A DNA stretch of 64,000 nucleotides from Aulostomus chinensis (Eukaryota; Chordata; Actinopteri; Syngnathiformes; Aulostomidae). Shown in pieces: positions 59,836-64,000 of the stretch. The number at the start of each line of letters is the position of its first letter. The first letter of the stretch is position 1. A program made the position numbers and the translations under genes. Location of the stretch: positions 22,729,177 to 22,793,176 of the forward strand of contig JBBMOA010000020.1 in assembly GCA_037954235.1 (NCBI GenBank), written 5' to 3'. The notes beneath the pieces were generated by a model. It searched no databases. It saw only the letters and a list, made by a program, of their open reading frames with translations, and was not told where the DNA came from.

Positions 59836-60978
59836 AAACAAGGAGAGATGTTTGATTTCCTGTTGCCTGGTCTGCCTGCTTGTGTGAGCTGCATATCAAT
59901 TTGTAGAGGTACACTCGATAGGAATCTCTGTCTGTTAATGATGTAAACAACATTGTGTGTGGGTTTGTTTGTTGTCTGGTACCACTTTACAGTAAGTGTA
60001 CATTAATAACCAGTAGTTGATCCTACCAGTAATCATTTACGACTAGTGTTTTGTTAACTTCATGGATTGTAGCAAAGATGAGAGGTGAAAGACCAGGGGG
60101 ACTCAAGCTGCCGGGAAAAAGGAAAAGCGTCGTTCTGTGTGTCAGGGCCTTCAGGTCCGGGGGTACAGGCGGGGTTCAGCGTGTATTCATGCAGACAGGG
60201 AGCCCGTTGACGTGCTTGCCCACGTACGCTGCGTGTCACTGGAGGTTCCCACCAGAGGGAACGCAAACGTACAACCTCTGGGTTTGGATGATTGTAAATC
60301 CAGTGCGCCAGCGGCGAGTCTGTTCCTCCATCACCGATGTGGGTCGTTGCAGACTCGGTCGGTTAACGTCACTTTAGAACTTTCCACCATCAATGTTGTC
60401 ACATCCCCGCTGGCGCTGCTCTCCGTGTGAGTATTCTCTCAAGTGGATGCGCAGCGTTGATTTCTGAAGTTAGAAGTACAACTTCTCAGGGAAATGTCAC
60501 TTAAGGAAGACTTAACAAAGATTAATGTGCCCTAAACCTAGTTTTTTGTGGGGTTTTTTTTCTCTCTTTTCTTGAGTAAAGAAACCAGAACCTGTTTGAA
60601 CTGTAAAAACCTGAACGTGAGCCCTGAGTTCTTCCACCATGGTCAAATCTCTCTGGCTGGCGAGCAGCACAAGAAGAAGGAAGCGTTTCATTAGCGTGGT
60701 TCCACATGAACAAGGCCTCCCGTCGGCTGCCAGCCTGGACCCTAACGATCCCCTCATCCGTCGAGCTCCACCGGATCCACGGCACCAGCGACAGTCCTGG
60801 CTGGACGCTGACAGCACCATTTACCAGCAAACCCATGAGTCTCCTCTCTAATGTTATGGCGGGGTCTTGGCGTGGCGGGGCACCGCTTCCTGTCGTCATC
60901 TCGCCACTGCTGCCAAGGACATGGCCATACGTCCCTCTGCCGTCTGCTTTCACTCGCTCCAGTGGTTTGCTGGCAGCA

Positions 60979-60979
<1 letters not shown>

Positions 60980-61025
<46 letters not shown>

Positions 61026-61038
61026 CGGCTGCGGCAGC
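60980..61038. repeat. (GGC)n trinucleotide repeat
   Basis: About 17 GGC units with two variant units. Frames through it on either strand give poly-Gly, poly-Ala or poly-Arg. It lies in a GC-rich pocket in the last intron. Confidence 0.96.
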
Positions 61039-62255
61039 GTGTGGATTCAGTCGCCACACACACTGTCTTTATCTTCTGACCCCTCACGCGACCTTCTCGT
61101 CCTCCCACACGTGTTCTGGATGATAACCATATTTGGAGGAGTTTCATAAGATCTGCTGACATTGGACACACAGAATTTCATCACCTCAGCTTTCATAAAG
61201 CAGCGTCGGCGCCACAGCTCAGGCCCTGCTCTCCTGCTCTCACACGTCCACATCTGGTTCTCCTCTTCTGTTTTTTTGGCGATGCCAATAAATATTGCAA
61301 AACTGATCATGTCAGAACATTTTCATCATACTCACCCACGCCCAGAATACAGTGGAGAGCTGAAGTCATTAAAAACGCCGTTTAGCCTCCCGGTTCATTT
61401 TAAAGGCTTTTCATCTTCATATTCAGGTTGTGATGTTTTATTGTACTGAAGAACGTAGAACTTGAAAGTTGATGTCATTCAGGCCGAGTTGAATTCCAGT
61501 TAAACTGAACTTTGTTTTGGTGGGGACCTCCAGGAGGGCTCCCGATCCTAGAGTTATGAAACGATTATTTTCTGAGTCAACATCTTCCTGTCCCTGTCAA
61601 ATACATTTTCTTATTTTGTTGACAGTTCTTCATGTCCCCAGTAGCTGTTCTGTTTCAACATTGTGCTCACATGAGTTACAGAAGGATTCTTCTCCCGGGA
61701 AGGAGAGGACAAACATCCCTGGTTATCCTCCACTCTGGCGCGTCGTCAGCCAATCACAGTAAAGCACGGCCGCAACCATGACTCAGCAAGTGGAGAATAG
61801 ATCCACCGAGAAGTAGCGTTGATGTGTCTCCTGTGTTTGGAGTGTTTGGTTTCACTTCCACATCGTTAGCGTGGAAGCATTGATCCATGATTGTATCACA
61901 TTTCCGTTGAAGGGCGACTCGAGGGTTGTTTTCCTCCTTCTTCTGAACCCTATTTTCCCGCCTCCATTTTCCTGTGTGATGAATGGAAATAACCAGAGTT
62001 GAAATGGTGCTGCAGCCCCACCGCTGCTGGCTCCCAACGGGGCGAGTGAAGATCCTCTTTAGGTTCCATTTTGTTCTGGCCTTCATGAACTGTCCTGGAT
62101 GTTGTGAGTAGGAACTCAGGAGGGCGTCGTCCTGAGACTCTCAGCAAAACAAAATGGCGACGACATTTTTGGGGGTTTATCCTATTTATTGCAGTTCACG
62201 TGCGATGTTGTTGACGTGTTGTTCTCCTCTCCTCTCCTCTCTCGCTCTCCTCCAG

Positions 62256-62382
62256 GTATCTCTACCTGCTCTTCTCTGATGACAACCACCTCGCGTTCGA
62301 GCACTGGGTCTTCAACACCGAGGCTCACCCTTTACCCGTCATCAAGCGGGACCAGACGGACAGACCCAACGAGGTGGAGTAG
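62256..62382 (+). CDS. man1a1: man1a1 last coding exon I: FNTEAHP Ca2+ site and stop
   Basis: One base completes Lys, then 41 residues and TAG. It reads YLYLLFSDDNHLAFEHWVFN, then TEAHPLPVIKRD and a 10-residue tail. The Thr of FNTEAHP (62317-62319) is the conserved Ca2+ ligand at the base of the active site (Thr688 in human ER mannosidase I). The last 14 or so residues after TEAHPLP are polar and unlike mammalian tails, which is usual for this family's variable C-terminus. The acceptor lies in a strong CT-rich tract ending CTCCAG. Confidence 0.97.
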
Positions 62383-63845
62383 AGGACCGCTGCGCTGACA
62401 GAACCTCTGATCCTGTAAACCTGAGCCCAGCGCTGCTGCTGCCTGACGCCTCCTGATTGGACACGGATTTTCTTTTTCATTCTTAATGGGATCAAAGTGG
62501 AGTTCCAGTCTGGCAGCACTGAATTCCTGTTGATGCGTCCCTCTTGAAAGTTTTTGTTTTTTTTGTTGTTTTTTTGTAGACGTTCTTTACCTGGACAGCG
62601 TCCTAGCTTGTCCCTCTCGATGAGTGATGAGTTGATATTCTTGCAGTATAAAGTGGTACAATCGTTGCTTCACTCCTCCAGAGGGGCAGTCTGACCAGTT
62701 AGCACCTTAATCAGCAGGTGTGGGTTTTGTTTTTTTGTTCGCAGCTACGGCTCCGTCTGCTTTTCATGAAGGGAGCCCCGAAGGGCCTGAAACTGCTGGC
62801 TCCTTGTGTGTGGGTACTCTGGACCTTGGTCTTTGGGAGCCAGAGAAACTGCAGCGTTGGCCTGAGGATCACAAGGCTGACTCAGATCAAGGTAGCGAGC
62901 TACCGGACGTTCGGTTCACTTCTTCTCACGCGTCGTCTCTTCCTTCTGCCGTTCTGCTTCAGTGTCAATAGGAACCACCACACACACATCAGCACTGGTG
63001 CCGCCAACGTTTGACTTCTGAGGAATGATTTTCTAAACACGTGCGGGTGTTACTGTGGGAGTGAAGACGTAGCGCAAGTGGGTGTGAGTGGGTGTGAGTC
63101 GGGACGACCAGCCTCTCCAGCGCCCCGCCTGCCACTAACTTCGCTTCCTCCCGACAACGTTTACACAAAGCTAGCCCTCCTCTTCTTCTTCTGCTTACAT
63201 CATTGGTTTTTAGCTTCTTCATTTCCCTTCCTCACGCGTCCACCGATCTGAGGTTCGACCGACGTGGGGTTTTCAAAGCTGGTGATGGGTTTTTTGATCA
63301 TTTTTTTCAAATCCTAGTCTGTGTTAAAAAAAAAACTTTTGTTGTGTGGAAGAATTTCAGTGTCGATGATGACTAAGTCTAAAAAGCCAAAACTACAATC
63401 ACTGCAGTATTGAAACGTTCCCTAAGTGTTCCAGAAACATCAATAAGCTCTTTCTTCTTCTCTTAATTAGTTAGGTTTCCAAAAACTTGGTTTCATTAAG
63501 AAAATACTTGAGTAGTTTGGGGCTTTTCCTTTCTTTCTTTTTTTTGGAAGCTTCTTTCAGCAGTTTATTTGGTTTGTTAGCAACAATGGATGGTGGATGC
63601 CTTCCTGGTACTGATTGTGATGCTTGAAAGTACTGATCCGATACCAAATATACAGCATGAGCAGTGATGATTCATGTCAAATCCAGTTAAACGTTCATTT
63701 TTGCTCCTGACGGAACATCCCACCATATATTTGTAGGTTCTGGCGCGAACATTTCTACTATGATCATGTTTGTTTAATTTCCCAGAGTTTATATGTAGAT
63801 ATACGCTATTTAACTATATATAAATAAATATATATATATGTATAA

Positions 63846-63850
<5 letters not shown>
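62383..63850 (+). other. man1a1: man1a1 3' UTR (end uncertain)
   Basis: Non-coding sequence after the stop, with T-rich runs and no convincing frame. The first AATAAA after the stop is at 63823-63828, next to the (TA)n tract, which would give a 3' UTR of about 1.45 kb. The upper boundary is sure; the end is inferred. Confidence 0.5.

Positions 63851-63894
<44 letters not shown>
63815..63894. repeat. (TA)n tract with embedded AATAAA
   Basis: About 80 bp of TA and TAAA units, pure TA from 63853 to 63892. It contains AATAAA at 63823-63828, so it may mark the transcript end, but AT-rich tracts create such motifs by chance. Confidence 0.9.
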
Positions 63895-63897
<3 letters not shown>

Positions 63898-64000
63898 TAG
63901 TACTGCCCTTATATGGAGCTGAGCTGATGTGATGTCATCAGGGAATGAAACCGTTCAGCTTTTCTCGCGATATCTCATCGTTTGATTTGTTTCAGTGTTA
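63895..64000. other. sequence after the TA tract, nothing recognised
   Basis: Unique sequence with no coding signal; downstream of the inferred transcript end. Confidence 0.6.

Larger units (their letters stand above)
58813..62255 (+). other. 3.4 kb intron between exons H and I
   Basis: Phase-2 intron ending in a long pyrimidine tract and CTCCAG. It holds a CA tract at 58937, a perfect receptor motif at 59243, a (CCTC)n tract near 59575-59610, CA/GCAC units at 59771-59835 and a GGC repeat at 60980-61038 inside a GC-rich pocket. No exon could be supported inside it. Confidence 0.9.
7923..62382 (+). other. man1a1: man1a1 gene, 3' part: nine coding exons to the stop codon
   Basis: This is the gene span from the first recognisable exon to the stop codon. 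The product is a Golgi mannosyl-oligosaccharide 1,2-alpha-mannosidase (GH47), a Ca2+-dependent inverting enzyme that trims Man9-type N-glycans towards Man5 in the Golgi lumen. Nine exons with AG/GT borders splice into one frame of 1146 nt. Exon C reads GIGRNWPWASGGSSILAE, which fits the MAN1A1 paralog; as I recall, MAN1A2 has GVGRNWGWASAG there. The family is about 650 residues long, so the cytosolic tail, membrane anchor, stem and first catalytic helices lie upstream of the window. No frameshift or stop interrupts the spliced frame. Paralog assignment is from memory of the family and is the main uncertainty. Confidence 0.92.

Noticed and set aside
7923..62382. Assignment of the gene to man1a2 or man1c1
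   Set aside because: NWPWASGG in exon C and GVEAIATRQNEKY in exon G fit man1a1; only STPNHDD in exon H leans to the paralogs.

Overview
The window is vertebrate, almost certainly teleost fish, genomic DNA. It is intron-rich, carries very many (CA)n/(GT)n microsatellites, and holds several repeat families I recognise as typical of teleost genomes. There is no sign of operons, bacterial genes, phage, CRISPR or plasmid sequence. Only one protein-coding gene can be supported: the 3' part of a Golgi class I alpha-1,2-mannosidase gene, best called man1a1, on the + strand. Nine coding exons (called A to I here) run from 7923 to the stop codon at 62380-62382. Joined, they give one open frame of 1146 nt (381 residues plus stop) with matching intron phases (0, 2, 0, 1, 0, 1, 0, 2). 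This is about the last 60% of the protein and most of the glycosyl hydrolase family 47 (GH47) catalytic domain. The exons for the cytosolic tail, membrane anchor, stem and first catalytic helices must lie upstream of the window.

Layout: 1-7922 is intron 5' of exon A, ending in a repeat tail 38 bp before the exon. 7923-8003 is exon A. 8004-36585 is a 28.6 kb intron. 36586-36680 is exon B. 36681-49176 is a 12.5 kb intron holding the best candidates for conserved non-coding enhancers. Exons C (49177-49300) and D (49677-49770) are split by a 376-nt intron mostly filled by a tRNA-derived SINE. Exon E (53351-53466), F (56726-56945), G (58357-58529), H (58697-58812) and I (62256-62382) follow with introns of 3.6, 3.3, 1.4, 0.17 and 3.4 kb. 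From 62383 on is the 3' UTR, with a possible poly(A) signal beside a (TA)n tract near 63823.

Function: the encoded enzyme trims alpha-1,2-linked mannose from N-glycans in the early Golgi. The catalytic acids (E in FEVNIRF, D in GLGDSFYEY, E in LRPE), the Ca2+-binding Thr of FNTEAHP, the two conserved Cys, and the Golgi-type Leu in place of the ER-type Arg are all present, so this part looks functional. The non-coding part contains a palindromic element family in three copies, a dispersed repeat carrying nuclear-receptor-like half-sites, SINE and LINE tails, and microsatellites lying directly against three splice sites. I found no evidence of an undescribed multi-gene system. The most testable novelties are the splice-site microsatellites, the SINE-filled intron, the palindromic family, the receptor-motif repeat and the candidate enhancers.
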